The translations under genes and the position numbers were made by a program. Positions 37,669 to 38,567 of a DNA stretch of 38,567 nt are shown here, one piece after another. This DNA comes from Thermosynechococcus sp. M98_K2018_005. GTDB taxonomy: Bacteria; Cyanobacteriota; Cyanobacteriia; Thermosynechococcales; Thermosynechococcaceae. The notes beneath the pieces were generated by a model. It did not search any database and was not told the DNA's origin. It saw nothing but the letters and a program-made list of their open reading frames with translations. The number at the start of each line of letters is the position of its first letter. Position 1 is the stretch's first letter. The stretch is from contig NZ_DVEH01000049.1 in assembly GCF_015295825.1 (NCBI RefSeq), positions 1 to 38,567 of the forward strand. The letters are read 5' to 3'.

Positions 37669-38247
37669 ATGCATGGGCAGCAAATCAGTGTAGCACTGGC
37701 GATCGCCTTGGGTAGCACGGTTGCAATTCCCCAACTCAGTCAACCCTCCCAAAATACCCGTGCAGGGACACTCCACTGGAGCGATGCTTCATTTCCTGTG
37801 GAAAATTTCCAAGGCTATACTTCTCCCTTCGGCTACCGGCGATCGCCCACAGGGGAACCCACCACTGAATTTCACAATGGTCTTGACTTTGCTGCTCCCC
37901 AAGGAAGTTATATCCGCAATTGGTGGGTCGGGCAGGTGATTGAAGTTTCCGATCACACCGCCTGTGGCACACTGGTACGGATTCAATCGGGGGCTTGGGA
38001 ACACGTTTACTGCCACATGATGGGGCGGGTTGAGCAGACCCCCCAAGGACGAGCCATGGTCGATCGCGCCGGTGGCATTTTGATCCTAGAGGGGCAGTGG
38101 GTACCCACGGGGGCACGTATTGGTCGAGTGGGCATGACAGGGCGCACCACCGGCCCTCACCTTCACTGGACACTCCGGTACCGAGGGCAGTTGGTCAACC
38201 CTGCGGTGGTTCTACAGGCCATGTATGGCAGCCAAGCTCAACGGTAA
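37669..38247 (+). CDS. M23-family peptidase (LysM-free, LytM-like), exported
   Basis: Protein of 192 residues with an N-terminal hydrophobic segment that could act as a signal peptide (about 6-25), followed by one M23 domain. Zinc ligands are visible in [13 protein letters not shown] (HxxxD) and HLHW near the end. Such enzymes cut peptidoglycan cross-links or activate amidases. The ATG at 37669 has GAGGAG seven bases upstream. It is followed after about 20 bases by a tRNA gene on the other strand. Confidence 0.88.
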   Translation: MHGQQISVALAIALGSTVAIPQLSQPSQNTRAGTLHWSDASFPVENFQGYTSPFGYRRSPTGEPTTEFHNGLDFAAPQGSYIRNWWVGQVIEVSDHTACGTLVRIQSGAWEHVYCHMMGRVEQTPQGRAMVDRAGGILILEGQWVPTGARIGRVGMTGRTTGPHLHWTLRYRGQLVNPAVVLQAMYGSQAQR

Positions 38248-38266
38248 CTCTCTGATTAAAAACTCA

Positions 38267-38340
38267 CGGGACTGACGGGGCTCGAACCCGCAACTTCCGC
38301 CGTGACAGGGCGGTGCTCTAACCGATTGAACTACAGTCCC
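38267..38340 (-). tRNA. tRNA-Asp (anticodon GTC)
   Basis: Reads on the minus strand GGGACTG at the acceptor, with CAGTCCC pairing and a G discriminator, as expected for tRNA-Asp. The anticodon loop is CTGTCAC, anticodon GTC, on a CCGCC/GGCGG stem, and the T loop is GGTTCGAGCC. All four stems pair. The CCA end is not encoded. Confidence 0.97.
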
Positions 38341-38373
38341 AATTTTTGAGCGATTTTTAGACTATCAGGAAAA

Positions 38374-38567
38374 TCATGGCCTTGTCAACTGGTTAAATTT
38401 GCCTTGCAGGGCGATCCCATACTCAGGCAGTTGCAAAGCGAGGTAGTCATCCTCCCCCTAGTACCCAATGCACTTGGTTTTCAATCCCCCAATGACCACG
38501 CACCGCCCGCTCTACCCTACCCTCAAGACTCAGCAGATAGGAGCGTCGCTCGATAGTGGGTGCCTGT
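38374..38567 (-). pseudogene. Remnant of an ISAs1-family (H-repeat-associated) transposase, C-terminal part
   Basis: Minus-strand translation from the window edge reads ERRSYLLSLEGRVERAVRGH followed by WGIENQVHWVLG, the hallmark of ISAs1-type DDE transposases, then stops at 38447. The expected GEDD follow-on appears one frame over (from about 38454) as GEDDYLALQLPEYGIAL and soon ends at 38374. So a frameshift or small deletion broke the gene, and what follows does not match the usual C-terminus. The rest lies outside the window. It is about 30 bases from tRNA-Asp. Confidence 0.75.

Overview
The window is chromosomal DNA of a unicellular, probably thermophilic cyanobacterium, most likely Thermosynechococcus or a close relative. 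The evidence is a form IB Rubisco operon in the order rbcL-rbcX-rbcS, cp12, chlI, an NDH-1 ndhD gene, a cyanobacterial Mrp antiporter cluster, and many copies of the HIP1 octamer GCGATCGC. The genus is inferred from the overall look of the proteins; no database was consulted.

Layout. 1-2.9 kb: cofG (deazaflavin synthesis) converges on a leftward run of an RRM RNA-binding protein, cbiT (cobalamin) and rsmI (16S rRNA methylation). 3.2-4.3 kb: chlI (chlorophyll). 4.3-5.04 kb: no intact gene, but a decayed coding region readable in pieces on the minus strand. 5.07-5.9 kb: a YlqF/RbgA GTPase. 5.9-8.65 kb: the rbc control region, rbcLXS and a strong terminator. 8.7-12.2 kb: valS and fabG. 12.4-16.3 kb: a tightly coupled leftward Mrp operon (C-D-E-F-G-DUF4040-B), divergent from ndhD (16.65-18.25 kb) across an AT-rich spacer. 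18.5-22.1 kb: cp12 with a fructosamine-kinase-like gene, then lepB overlapping an FAD oxidoreductase. 22.1-24.4 kb: an acetolactate-synthase-like enzyme, a pterin carbinolamine dehydratase and rpsN, all leftward. 24.5-29.0 kb: cysS and pyrE converge on purB, followed by a LOG-family protein. 29.1-33.2 kb: ftsH and an FHA-PAS-GAF histidine kinase as a leftward pair. 33.3-38.25 kb: aspartokinase with four ACT domains, an EamA transporter, a coiled-coil protein, prmC, a DUF3493 protein and an M23 peptidase. 38.27-38.57 kb: tRNA-Asp and the decayed end of an ISAs1-type transposase running off the window.

How the genes work together. Rubisco with its chaperone RbcX, CP12 (thioredoxin-controlled brake on GAPDH and phosphoribulokinase) and ChlI serve photosynthetic carbon metabolism. 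NdhD and Mrp belong to one evolutionary family of proton- or sodium-coupled membrane subunits and lie back to back. Most other genes are housekeeping: translation, nucleotide, amino acid and lipid synthesis, protein export and quality control.

I found no convincing undescribed defence or mobile system. The observations most worth a second look are the decayed gene at 4.3-5.04 kb, a 13-bp perfect inverted repeat bracketing the cp12 leader, the FHA-type kinase paired with ftsH, the Mrp operon lacking a full-length MrpA, and four tail-to-tail gene pairs that each overlap by exactly four bases through shared stop codons.
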